Assembly (NCBI RefSeq): GCF_902859705.1 | Contig: NZ_CADIJO010000009.1 | Span: 1-64,000, forward strand | Length of the DNA: 64,000 nucleotides | Source of the DNA: Achromobacter deleyi | GTDB lineage: Bacteria > Pseudomonadota > Gammaproteobacteria > Burkholderiales > Burkholderiaceae_B | Reading direction: 5' to 3' | Shown: positions 44,634 to 55,153 of the stretch, in pieces | Numbering within the stretch: the stretch's first letter is position 1 | Layout of the letters: each line of letters starts with the position of its first letter | Notes under the pieces: model-generated | The model's database searches: none | What the model was told of the DNA's origin: nothing | The model's input: only the letters and a program-made list of their open reading frames with translations | Translations under genes and position numbers: made by a program

Positions 44634-45269
44634 CTACGGTGCGATATGGCATTGGCGGGCGAAGTCGACCAGTTCGACCAGGGTGCGCAATTCAAGCTTG
44701 GCGAGGATGCGCGTCTTGTGCGTGCTGATGGTCTTGTTGCTGATGAACAGCGCATCGCCGATCTGCTTGTTCGACATGCCGCGCGCCAGCATCTGCATGA
44801 TGATCACCTGTTTGTCGGACAGGCGGTCCAGCCGTTCCACATAATTGTTCGGACTTTCGGCGCGGGGCGCGCCCGGCAGCACGTTGGCGCTGGGAAACAC
44901 GATATAGCCCGCGAGCACGGCCTCGACGCAGCGGATGATTTCCGACAGGTCCTGGGATTTGCTGACGTAGCCATTGGCGCCGGCTTCTTTCACGCGGGGC
45001 GCGAACACCGATTGGTCCTGTCCGGTGATGACCAGGATGCCGACCTTGGGGTCGATGGCGCGGATGCGCGGAATGGCGTCCAGCCCGTTGATGCGGGGGA
45101 TATCGATGTCCAGGATGACCAGGCCAGGGCGTTCGTCGCGCACGAGCTGGATGGCGGTCTGGCCGTTGTCGGCTTCGAGGATCTTGGTGACGCCCATCAC
45201 CTGGGCAAAGTGCGTCTTCAGGACCAGGCGCAGCACGGGGTGGTCGTCAACGATAAGGACGGTAGTCAA
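44634..45269 (-). CDS. BvgA/EvgA-like NarL-family response regulator
   Basis: This 211-residue regulator has a receiver domain with VLIVDDHPVLR (Asp8, Asp9), phospho-acceptor Asp54 in LVILDIDIPRINGLDAI, and Lys in GYVSKSQDL. The LuxR-type helix-turn-helix is MLARGMSNKQIGDALFISNKTISTHKTRILAKL. The order and wording of motifs (IDIPRINGL, SNKTIST.KTR, LVELVDFA) match Bordetella BvgA closely as I remember it. The start is TTG with AAGGA about 9 bases upstream. It is followed by an Hpt gene, and BvgA-like heptads occur before two nearby genes, so local virulence or adhesin regulation is likely. Confidence 0.9.
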   Translation of the reverse strand: MTTVLIVDDHPVLRLVLKTHFAQVMGVTKILEADNGQTAIQLVRDERPGLVILDIDIPRINGLDAIPRIRAIDPKVGILVITGQDQSVFAPRVKEAGANGYVSKSQDLSEIIRCVEAVLAGYIVFPSANVLPGAPRAESPNNYVERLDRLSDKQVIIMQMLARGMSNKQIGDALFISNKTISTHKTRILAKLELRTLVELVDFARQCHIAP

Positions 45270-45448
45270 GCGGGACGTTCCTTGCGATACGGGACGATAG
45301 CGGAAGAATAGCCTATCTGATCCGTTTATGGACTGCAGGGTGCCAATATGGAATGGCTATGGCGCGGTGCGGCCGGCCAGGCCCTGCCGGCGGCGCCGCG
45401 GATCGGCCGGGCGCGCTGACGGCGCGGACCGTGGCCGGGCGCTATTGC

Positions 45449-45844
45449 CTACGTTGTTGTGGCGCACGTGTTTTCAGCGGCTTGGTCAGCCAGGCGCTGC
45501 GCCAGCAGCAGCTGGCTGTCGCCGATGCGCATGGCCCGCGCAATGGGCGCCACTGTCCATTCGCACAACCCCACGAAGCCGCAATCAATGGCATGCAGGG
45601 TGGGCAGGTTCAAACCCGCCAGGTCGGCGAGGGTTCGCGCTGACAGGTTGCGGTGCGAACGCCACGCCCTGAGCGCGCTGCATTCCCCGGCGGCCAGCGC
45701 CAGCCGGATGGCCACGGGCAGCGCGTAGACGGCGGCGGGCAGCGAGGCAGGCGCCCGTGTGGTGAGGTCGGGCGCCTCGTCGAAGTCATCATCGCGCGAA
45801 GGCGGTGGTGCAGCGGCGGGCAACGGAAATCGGGGCAGGGGCAT
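45449..45844 (-). CDS. Small helix-turn-helix (XRE-like) protein
   Basis: This 131-residue protein has a Pro-rich N-terminus (about 1-40) that is probably disordered. The helix-turn-helix is in CSALRAWRSHRNLSARTLADLAGLNLPTLHAIDCG (about 55-90), followed by IARAMRIGDSQLLL. This resembles XRE/Cro DNA-binding domains, although the sequence between helices is unusual. It lies between the BvgA-like gene and the autotransporter, pointing leftward, and could regulate either. The target is unknown. Confidence 0.6.
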   Translation of the reverse strand: MPLPRFPLPAAAPPPSRDDDFDEAPDLTTRAPASLPAAVYALPVAIRLALAAGECSALRAWRSHRNLSARTLADLAGLNLPTLHAIDCGFVGLCEWTVAPIARAMRIGDSQLLLAQRLADQAAENTCATTT

Positions 45845-46180
45845 GGGCAGGCGCGGGCAACAGGCAACGGACCGCGACAGGGCGGCGCGCCCGGGCGGAT
45901 TCCTTTATGGCAAGAAAGGGAAGCGTTGTGCGGCCGGGCCGGCAGCGTTACCGACGTACACGCCGCAACGCGTGGTGCCGCCAGATTGCCCCACTTGCGG
46001 TGACTACGGTGTAGGAAACGGACGGACGCCCTTGTAGAAATTTCCTACGTTGGCACAGGCGGACGACGGCGAGCTGAACTAGAGGAAATTTCCTCAGGCC
46101 TGTCGGAAATGGCATCACCCCGCGAGGGCAGCGCGATCCGATCATGGGAACTGTTTAGAAATCCCTGAAGGTCATTGCAC
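45845..46180. other. Regulatory intergenic region before the autotransporter
   Basis: This 336-base gap has no supported gene. Its right half holds a series of GGAAATTTCC-type dyads, annotated separately; the left half shows only low-complexity G-rich sequence. A further AT-rich TTTAGAAATCCC lies at 46154-46165 near the expected promoter or start region. Confidence 0.6.
46012..46110 (+). promoter_or_regulatory. Cluster of BvgA-like heptad sites upstream of the autotransporter
   Basis: TAGGAAA (46012-46018) and TAGAAATTTCCTA (46035-46047) give dimer centres at 46018.5 and 46040.5, 22 bases apart. GAGGAAATTTCCTC (46082-46095, a perfect dyad) and TCGGAAA (46103-46109) give centres at 46088.5 and 46109.5, 21 bases apart. 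TTTCCTA is the consensus heptad of BvgA primary sites, and adjacent dimers bind at 22-bp steps at the Bordetella fha promoter. With a BvgA-like regulator encoded 0.8 kb away, direct control is likely. Confidence 0.65.
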
Positions 46181-49100
46181 ATGAACATCGCCTACCGCAT
46201 TATCTGGAGCCAGGCCGCCCAAGCCTGGGTCGTCGTGTCCGAATGCGTGCGCGCACGCGGCAAGCAACGCAGTACGCGCCGGGCCATGGCCCGCTCAGTA
46301 TTCTGCGCGCTGGCCGTCGGGGCCGCGGTGTGCGGGCCGGGGGCCGGGTTCGCTCACGCAAATGACTACACGCCCGGCACCGCCAACAACGGGGGCCAAG
46401 TCATCAACGTCAATGGCGGTGTGGGGTCGCTTGACGGAGCGGTCAACTTCACCGGATCGACCGTCATCAAGGGCACCGGTTTGAGTCTGGCGGAAGCCTA
46501 TAGAAGGGGGTTTCTGACCGGTGCCGTGGACCCCGCCGGATTGTTCTCGGTGGCAACGGGCGCCAAGAACGTCGGCATATCGGTGGTCGATCCGATCACC
46601 CAGGGCTCGTTTGTCGTCAACACCTATTCCAATGACCGCATCACCCAGGGCGCGGTCTCCGGTATGGTCACCGCGTTCGATGCGTCTTCCGCCACCGCGG
46701 CCATCTTCTTCGACGCGTCGCTGGCTACCGTGTCGGGCGGGGGCACGTTCAATATGAATGCGTCGGGTCAAGTCGGCGATGTCACCGTCAAGGACACGAC
46801 CTACGTCAAAGTCACCGACGGCACGGCTAACTGGAATTCCAGCAACACGATCGCCTTCTCCGGCGTCAGCCCCGATGGCCTGCGCCCGTATGACCTGAAC
46901 CTGACGTCGTCTTCCTATAGTGGCAGGTTTACCGTCCAGCTGGCAGATGGTCCGCATGTTCAGACGGTAGGAAACCTTGCGCAATTCAAGGCTTACAACA
47001 CCTGGCTCATTTCGCAATTGCGCGCCGGCAAGCTGGGCAGCGGGGCGGCTGCGCAGACGGCCTACGACAATGCCATTGCGCAGGCTTATACCAACACCAA
47101 CAGCACCTATCACGCCACGCCCACCACGGGGACCATCGCCGCGGACGATCCGTTGCTCAAGCCATTGGGCACGCGAGTGGGCATGCAAGCCGACGGCGTT
47201 TCAGCCGTCGGCCACGTTACCGCCACGGGGGTATTGGTTAACCTCACCGAGTCAGGCGGCGGCACCTTGCTCAAGGCCTCCAATGGCGGGCTGATCATCA
47301 ACGACGGGACCGTGACCAACACTCGCGCCACCGTCGGCATGGAAGCCGATTCCGGCGGACGATTGATCAACAATGGCGTGCGCAATCTGGGGGAGCAGGG
47401 CACGACGCCCAGCGCGGGCAGCAATCCCGATCAAATCCGGGACGCCGGCACGACTTATGTCAACAATGGCATCGTGAACCTGGCCTCCTGGACGTTCAGC
47501 ACCAATAACGCCAGCGTTCAGACCGCGCTGGTGGTGTATCCCGGCTCCGCCGCAACCAACAACGGCGCAATGAACCTGGGTACGCGCGCGCCCACCGGCA
47601 CGGGCCGGCTGATCGGCGTCAATCTGCAGTCCGGCAGCGCCGTCTCGCGCTTTACCAACGGGGTCGATGGCGTGATCTACGTCGGCCGCGCGGCATCCGC
47701 TGATCTCTCGGCGGCTGCCATTCACCAGGGCGGCGCGGATGTTGCGGTGGGTACCGGCGCGGCAGCGATCTATGCGCCCAGCAATACCTATGTGCGTAAC
47801 GATGGCACGATCGTGATCGGCGACAAAGTGCAAAGCGGCATTGCTATCCAGACGCGCGGCTCTCTGGTCAACGTCGTCAATGCGGGCACCATCGACGTCA
47901 GCGGGCATTTCAACGCCGCGCCGCTGGTCAACATCGGTATTCACAGCGTGGCGGGGCCGGACAGTTCCGTGGACAACGCCGGTACGATCAACCTGCGCGG
48001 GGTCAACAATATCGGTATCCAGGCCGTGTCCGGCGGCCGTGCGGTGTCCAGTGGCGTGATCAACGTGCTGGCCGGTGTCGATGCGGCGTCCGGGCTGCGC
48101 AACTACGCGATCTGGTCCGAAGGCGCCAACAGCAAGGTCACCCTGTCCGGCGCGGTCAACCTCACCGGCGACGGCGCTATCGGCGTGCATGCCCGCAGTG
48201 GCGGCGCGGTCGCGGTATCGGGCGCCGGTATGGTGAACTTCGGCGGCGGCATCAAGCAGACCGGGTATTTTGTCTACGGTCCGAATGCGCAGATCACCAA
48301 TAACAGCACCAGCGCGCAGGTGGTCTCCACCGAGAGTTCCACGCTGTTTCGCGTGGAAGACGGCGCCGATTTTACCGGCGCGGCGAGTGCGACCTCGGCA
48401 TTGACGGCGGCGGGCAAGAACTCGGTGGCCATGCTGATGACTGGCGTCACGGGCAGCGACGTGTCGGCCTTCAATTCGGGCGGCATGACCATCAACCTGG
48501 CGGCCGAAGGCGCAACCGGCGTGCGCGTCGAGGGCGGCGCCCAGGGCAAGATCGCGGGCACCGCGATCATCAACATGAACGATCCGCACGCCACGGGCGC
48601 CGTTGCCGGCATCGCCGACGGCCAGAAATACGACCTGTCCGGCAACGCCGTCGGGACGGCGGTGGGCGGCGCGCTGGCCGATGGCCGCGTCGATGCGGGC
48701 GCAGCCGGCTTTGGCACGGGTACCATCCTGGTCAGCGGCGCGACGCTCACGTCCGATCTCAGCGGGGTGACCGGCTACATTGCGCGCAATGGCGCCGAGG
48801 TCAACAATTCGGGCGACATCGTCTTTACCGGCAACCGCGCAACCGGCCTCCTGGTCGAGGCGGGCGCGCGCGGCGGCAACAGCGGCACCATTACCGTGGG
48901 TGCCGGCGGCACCGGTATCCGGGCCCGCGATCCCAGCGGGTTGCTGGCCACCAACGTCAATACGTCGGGCAATCTGGTGCTGAACGGTGGCGACTTCGAC
49001 AACCGGTCGGTGGGCATCAGCGCCAGCGGCGCCAATACCACGGTCAACATGACCGGCGGCAACATCCGGCTCAACGGTAACGGCGCGGTTGGCGTAGAGG

Positions 49101-52100
49101 CCTTCAACGGCGCTACCGTCAACCTGTCGGGGTCGGCCATGCCGCTTTTCTCGGCAACGGCCTCTGGCCAGATCCTGTTCCGGTTGCTGGGCGACGGCGC
49201 GTCGATCAACACGAACGTGCCGGCCGGCACCGTATTTGACGCCTCGGCCAAGGATTCCACCCTGTACCGCCTGGACGACGGCGCATCGCTGAACGGCCGC
49301 ATCCAGATCTCCGCCAGCGGCGAGAACGCCACGGGGATCTACGCCAGCGGCTCCGGCACGACCGTCACAGTAGCCAGCGGCAGCCTGTTCACCTTGAGCG
49401 GGGAAGGCGCCCAAGGTTTGTACGTCGCGGGTGGCGCGCATGCCACCGTCGCTGATGGTACGGTCATCAACCTGACCCAGGCAGGCGCCACCGCCGGACT
49501 GGTGGACGGCAATCTGTATGCACTGGACGGCACTACCGTGTTGGCCACCAACACCGGCGCCACCCTGACCAACGGCGCCGCGTTGAACTCGACCCAGGCT
49601 GGCGCCGTGGGCTTCACCGCACAGAATCTGGGTGCGCTCGTCAACAATGGCAGTCTGCGCTTTTCCGGGGCGGGCTCCCAGGCGATCCGCGTGGAAGGCG
49701 GCTCGGTGCGAAACACCGGCAACATTCAGGCCAACGGTACGGCCGTCTTTGTGGAAGGCGCCAATGCCCGGATGGACAATCAGGGTGGGCAGATCATTGC
49801 TACGGACGGCCGCGCCGCCGTGGAACTGGGCGCGGGCGCGAGCCTGGACCTGGTGGGGTCGGGCCTGGGCACCGTCGAAGGGCGAGGCAGTGCGCATGCC
49901 GTGCTGGTCGATGCCGGGGCCACCGCCCTGAACGTGCGGGGCGCACATCTGGTGGTGAACGCCGCGGGCGCGACCGGCAACGGCATCGAGAACGCCGGTG
50001 AAATCTCTGGCATCGAACTGTTCGACACCACGATCGACGTCACCCACGGCATCGGCCTGCGCACCGGCGCCACCATCAGCAAGACCAATAGCGGCACGAT
50101 CAATGTGTCGGGTTCGGGCGCCGGCATTGCCTTCCAGGCGGCCGACGGCAGCCATATAGCCAGCAGTCTTGACCTGTCCGACTCGCAAGACCTGACGGTC
50201 AACGTGACCGGCGCAGGCGGGCGCGGCATCGTGGCCAACACGACGGGTACCGTCAATACCGCGGTCAATGTTGACATCCGGAACGCGGCCGGCGGCTCGG
50301 CCCTGGTGCTGGGCGACGGCGTGACCACGGTGGTCAACGGCGGCCGGCTGACCTCGACCAGCACGGTGGCGGCGACCGTGGCAACCAACAAGGTCAATCA
50401 CTTCACCAACAGCGCCACCGGTTCCATTACGGCGCCTAACGGCACGGGCACGGCGCTGTCGTTCGACAGCCAGTCCACCACGCTGGTGAACCTGGGCCGT
50501 ATCGCCGGCCTGGTCGACCTGGGCGCGGGCAGCAACATTCTGAACAACGCCGGCACCATCGATGGCGATGTGCAGGCAGGCCAGGGCGACAACTCGCTCA
50601 CCCTGGACGGCGGCAGCGTGACCGGCAGCGTCAAGCTGACCGGCGCCAGCGGCACCAATTCCTTGCTGCTCAAGAAGGGCGCCAGTCTGGCGGCCTTCCT
50701 GGGTTCGGGCGGCAACGACACCGTCACGGTGCAGGGGGCGGGTAATCGGTTCACCTCGCTGGACGGGGGCGCCGGCAATGACGTGCTGGTGTTCGACGAT
50801 GCCAGCTATACGCTCAGCGACAGCAACGCGATCCGTGCGTTCAATCAGGTCACGCTGCGCAACGCGTCGACGCTGACGCTGCAGACGGCGTTGGGCGGCA
50901 AACCCGCTGCCGGCGCCGCCATCAACCTGGATGGCCGGGACGCCAAACTGGTCCTCAAACCCACGGTCGTAGGCGCCGTGACCCTGGGCAATGCGCTCAC
51001 CGGCACCGGCCTCTTGCAGGTGGATACCGGCGGCAGCCATGCCTTCGACTTCGCGGCCAGCGCGGGCACCGCGTTTGCGGGCACCTTGTCCATGGACCGC
51101 GGCACGTTCCTGTTGGGCGGCACCAATACCGCCGCGCTTGCCGGCGCCACCCTGAAGATGGGGGCCGACAGTGTCACGTCGGTCGGCAATGGAACCCAAT
51201 CGATCAGCGGGCTGGCCTTTGACGGCGGCACGCTGGTCTTCAACGCCACCGTGCCTGGCCAGATCACCGCGCCCGGCACCATTGCCACCGGTACGCTGGA
51301 CGCCAGCGGCGGTGGCGCGGTACGCGTGACACTGCCGGCCAGCGTCGTGGCGACCGCGCCCAACACGCCGAACGCGATGAACCTGCTGGCGCAGGATGAC
51401 GTGAACACGGGCATCAAGCTCGTATCGGCGGGCGCGACGCTGGGGTCGGCGGGTGCGTTGGCGCTGCAGGACCAGAACGGCAATGCCATCACGGCAGCCC
51501 GAGAAGTGGACCTGAGCCAGGGCGGCGATGTGGTGGCCAAGGGCACCTACGACTTTCGCCTGACCACGGCGCCGGGCGACGGCCTGTACGTCAACTACGG
51601 CCTGACGGCGCTGGACCTGCAAAGCGGCAAGACGCTGACGCTGGCGCAGGATGCAGGCGCCACGGGCGCCAACGCCGACCTGTCGGCCAAGCTCACCGGC
51701 ACGGGCAACGTGTCCATCAATGCCGGTAGCGGCGTGCTGTCGCTGTCGAACGCGGCCAGCACGTATGAAGGTGAGACGGGTGTGGCCAGCGGCACGCTGC
51801 GCCTGGACGCCAGTGGCGCCCTGGGTCAGACCCGCGCACTGCGCATCGCCGCGAATGCAACAGTGGACATGAATGGCAAGACGCAAGCCATCGGCACCCT
51901 GGCGGGTCTGGCGGGCTCGTCGCTCGACCTGCGCGGCGGGGCGCTGTCCATCACCAACGGCGGTTCGTCGGCGGGCCAACTGGCCGGGGCCGGCGCCTTG
52001 AACCTGAAGGGTGGCACCTTGGCGGTGCTGGGCGCCAACACGGGCCTCTCGGCGCGCACCACCATCGATGCCGGGGCGTCCGCGGTGCTGAACAGCCCCG

Positions 52101-52450
52101 CCGGCTTGGGCTCCGGTACGATCGCCAACGCCGGCCACCTGCAATTGAAGGGGGCCAACGGTACGCTGGCCAATGGTTTGAGCGGCGCGGGTACCGTGGC
52201 GCTGACCGACGCGGCCAGCGTCAATGCGGCAGGCGACAACAGTGCCTTCTCGGGTCGCTTCATTACCGACGCCGGCACCACGCTGACCGCCTCGCAGGCC
52301 GCCAACCTCGGTACGTCCAGCATTGCCAACGCCGGCACGCTGGTGCTGGATACCGCTGACAACTGGACGCTGGAGAACGCGGTGTCCGGCACGGGCGACC
52401 TGATCAAGCGGGGCTTGGGTACCCTGACCGCGGGCGCCAACCTGGCGTAG
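46181..52450 (+). pseudogene. Autotransporter passenger, cut short by an in-frame stop
   Basis: These 2089 codons encode an extended signal peptide of the type V class (MNIAYRIIWSQAAQAWVVVSE, shown here to 21 minus the last residue: MNIAYRIIWSQAAQAWVVVS, then a signal ending GFAHA at about residue 64). A huge Gly/Asn/Thr-rich beta-helix passenger follows, with repeated N-x-G-x-I motifs and late PATR-type repeats. The ATG at 46181 is chosen because the extended signal peptide begins there. The frame stops at TAG 52448-52450 in the middle of a PATR repeat. The same frame continues to the barrel at 54172, so the intact gene would encode about 2663 residues. As read, the passenger has no translocator and should stay periplasmic or be degraded. 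Confidence 0.82.
52448..52450 (+). other. In-frame TAG that splits the autotransporter
   Basis: The codon context ...AACCTGGCG-TAG-ACGGGCAAG reads ANLA-stop-TGK. PATR repeats normally have Y-T-G at this point, so TAG probably arose from TAC or TAT (Tyr) by one base change. No frameshift is needed to restore the reading frame. Confidence 0.85.
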
Positions 52451-54172
52451 ACGGGCAAGACGGCCATCCAGGCTGGCGTGCTCAGGTTCGGAGGCCCCGC
52501 GCAACCCGGCGCGACGTTGGGCGCCGCGGGCGCGGGTACCGTTACGGTCGCCGCCGGTGCGGGCCTGTTCGGCGACGGCACGGTCCAGGGCGCAGTGACG
52601 AACCAGGGTTCGCTGGGCCTGTTCAATGCCTTGAGCAATGCTCGCAGCGCCGCGCCGGGCACGTTGACGCTGGCCAATGGCCTGACCAACAGCGGCACGT
52701 TGTATGTGGCGGGTGCGGCCGTCGGCAACACCCTGCGCGTGCAAGGCAACTACGTGGGGCAGGGCGGTTCGATCGTGATGGCCACCTTCAAGGGCGACGA
52801 CACGTCGGCCACCGACAAGCTGGTGCTGGATGGCGGCCACGCATCAGGCGACACCGGCCTGGTGATCCGCCATGCGGGCGGCAGCGGCGCCCTGACCACC
52901 CAAGGCATCCGTCTGGTGCAAACCGAAAACGGCGCGACGACGACAGCCGATGCCTTCCATCTGGATGCGCGCTCGGACGGCTATCGCCAGGGCGTGGGGC
53001 AGATTGCAGCGGGCGCGTACGACTACCGCCTGGCACGTGGCGGGGTCGGCGGCACGGCCAATGACTGGTATCTGGTGTCGACGGCGAGCACCTTGCCGCC
53101 GATCGGGCCGACCAATCCCGACCCGGCAGATCCCGCCAAGCCGACAGATCCGGCCAAACCGACCAAGCCGACCGATCCGAGCAAGCCGACGGACCCGGCG
53201 AAGCCGAATCCTGTTCCGCCTGCGCGGGACGAGAATTACCGCCCCGAGGTGGGCGCCTATCTGAACAACAAGCTGGCGGCCAGCACGCAGCAGCAGCACT
53301 CGTTGCGTGACCGTATCGGCTACGCGCCGGGCGCAGACGGCCAGCCCGAACGCGCCGGCTGGGTACGCATGGTGCGCGGCCAGGACAGCCGCGATGGCGC
53401 GGGCAGCATCAAGGACACGTCCACCCATTACCTGATCCACGGGGGCAGTGATCTGCTGCGCTTCTCGGTGGGCCAGGATGGGTCGATGCGCATGGGCGTC
53501 ATGGCGTCTTACGGCACCAGCAGCAGTCGGGCCCGCAGCAACGGCTTGAGCGCCAGCGGCAAGGTCGAGGGCTACAACATCGGGGTCTATGGCACGTGGT
53601 TCGGCAATGCCGACATCCTGACCGGCCCGTACGTGGACACCTGGGCCATGATGGGCCGCTACGACAACACCGTCAACGGGCAGGGTTTGCCCAAGGAAAG
53701 CTACCGTTCTCGCGCCAGCTCGGCGTCGGTCGAAGCGGGCTACTCGTTCAAGCTCTACGACAACGGCACGCGCCAGCTTGCGCTGCAGCCGCAGGCTCAA
53801 GCCATCGTCACCCGTTACCAGGCGGGCGACCACCTGGAAAAGACCGGCACCCACGTCAGCGATCCGTCGCAGACCAGCGTCACCACCCGGGTTGGCGTGC
53901 GCCTGCAAGGACGCATCGACAACGCCCAGGGCGTGGCGCAGATGCTGCCGTTCGCCGAGCTCAATTGGTTGCGCGGCCCCGCCTCGCAGACGGTGCGTTT
54001 CGATGGGCAAGCGGTGCGCGAGCAACTGCCGGCCAACCGGGTGGAACTGAAGGCGGGCTTGCAAGGCAATGTCACCAAGTCGCTGACCTTGTCGGGCAGC
54101 CTGGGGCTGGAAACCGGTGCGCGCAATTACCAGGATGCCAGCGGCCAGATCGGCGTGAAATACGCCTGGTAA
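52451..54172 (+). pseudogene. Distal autotransporter part: last PATR repeats, Pro-rich linker and beta-barrel
   Basis: In the same frame as the passenger, these 573 codons carry TGKTAIQAGVLRFG, further passenger, a Pro/Asp/Lys repeat linker near 53110-53220 (repeats of DPAKPTDP), and then the autotransporter beta-domain. That domain contains RDENYRPEVGAYLNNKLAAS, GWVRMVRGQDSRDGAG, GSDLLRFSVGQDGS and the terminal GQIGVKYAW. Ending in an aromatic residue is normal for barrel assembly. A GTG-initiated fragment from 52478 is possible but would have no signal peptide, so a functional product is unlikely without readthrough. Confidence 0.82.
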
Positions 54173-54203
54173 GACCGCCGCGCCCGCCAGGGCGGCCAGG
54201 GCA

Positions 54204-54233
54204 GGGACCGGCTTTGTGCCGGTCCTTTTTTTT
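54204..54233 (+). terminator. Strong Rho-independent terminator after the autotransporter
   Basis: GGACCGGC (54205-54212), a TTTGT loop and GCCGGTCC (54218-54225) are followed directly by eight T residues. This is the clearest terminator in the window. Confidence 0.93.
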
Positions 54234-54333
54234 GCCTGTTTCCGGTGCTTGGGTCCCCGCGCCGGCCGGGGGCGAGCGGCCGGAACCTAGGGTTAGTCCT
54301 CGTTTCCCGCGGATTGGCCAGGCGTAAAATTGG

Positions 54334-54368
54334 CTCATTAACTGGAACCAAGTCTCATTTTTTGGAAC
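54334..54368 (+). promoter_or_regulatory. Two 15-bp direct repeats before the IclR gene (probable operator)
   Basis: CTCATTAACTGGAAC (54334-54348) and CTCATTTTTTGGAAC (54354-54368) are direct repeats exactly 20 bases apart, the second ending 3 bases before the ATG at 54372. They cover the ribosome-binding area, consistent with autoregulation by the IclR protein. The function is inferred from position. Confidence 0.55.
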
Positions 54369-54371
54369 TTT

Positions 54372-55148
54372 ATGGCCTCACTCGAAAACGCCGCCATCAT
54401 CCTTCGCCTGATCAACCAGCTGCATCGCAAGGTCACGGTGACCGATCTGGTCGAGCATCTGGCCATGCCGAAAAGCTCGGCGTCGCGCCTGTTGGCGCAG
54501 ATGAAGGACCTGGGGCTGCTCGACCGTGAGGAAAGCACCCGCGCCTATGGCCCGGGCGTGATCATCCTGGAACTGTCCCGGCTGGTGCGCGAGACCACCA
54601 CGCTGTCCGCGCAGATGCAGGACGCCCTGAAACGGCTCAGCGCCCAAAGCGGCCATACCGGCTACATCTCGGTGCTGGAGGGCAGGGACATCATGGTGCT
54701 GCACGTGCAGCACGGCACGCATCCCCTGCGCGTCACCACCCACCCCGGCCACCGTTCGCCCAGCTGGGCCACGTCCACCGGCCGCGTGCTGCTGGCGCGC
54801 GACAGCGATGCGGAAGTCGCCAAGCGGCTGGGCAAGTCGCTGCCCTTCATTTCGGACAACGCGCCGCGCACCGTGCAAGACGTTCAGGCCCTGCTGCAGG
54901 GCGTGCGGGAATCGGGGTTTGCGGTGGCGATCAATGAAGCCATCCCCGGCGTGGCGTCCATCAGTTGCGCCGTGAGCGACCCGGTGTCGATGGAGCGCTT
55001 TGCCATGTGCCTTTCCTTTCCGGCGGCGCAGGCCGATGCGGCCAGCGTCAAGGCGCTGGCCGCCGAGCTGCTCGCGGAAGCCTCCACCCTGGGCCGGCTG
55101 GTTTGCGATCCGGCCTGGGGTTCTCCCGTTCCTGTCACTCAAGTGTGA
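54372..55148 (+). CDS. IclR-family transcriptional regulator
   Basis: This 258-residue regulator has an N-terminal winged helix-turn-helix (VTVTDLVEHLAMPKSSASRLLAQMKDLGLLDRE) and a C-terminal IclR effector domain with HPGHRSPSWATSTGRVLLA, the conserved G-R-x-L-L segment, and GFAVAINEAIPGVASISCAV. It precedes an OPT transporter, a DUF1177 gene and an aroM-like gene, and probably senses their substrate. The gap to the transporter is 5 bases, so the regulator is in the operon. Confidence 0.95.
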   Translation: MASLENAAIILRLINQLHRKVTVTDLVEHLAMPKSSASRLLAQMKDLGLLDREESTRAYGPGVIILELSRLVRETTTLSAQMQDALKRLSAQSGHTGYISVLEGRDIMVLHVQHGTHPLRVTTHPGHRSPSWATSTGRVLLARDSDAEVAKRLGKSLPFISDNAPRTVQDVQALLQGVRESGFAVAINEAIPGVASISCAVSDPVSMERFAMCLSFPAAQADAASVKALAAELLAEASTLGRLVCDPAWGSPVPVTQV

Positions 55149-55153
55149 GCACG

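Noticed and set aside
47252..52840. Long minus-strand open frame (1862 codons) opposite the autotransporter
   Set aside because: It is antisense to the beta-helix repeats, with the same kind of biased composition and no ribosome-binding site or recognisable domain.
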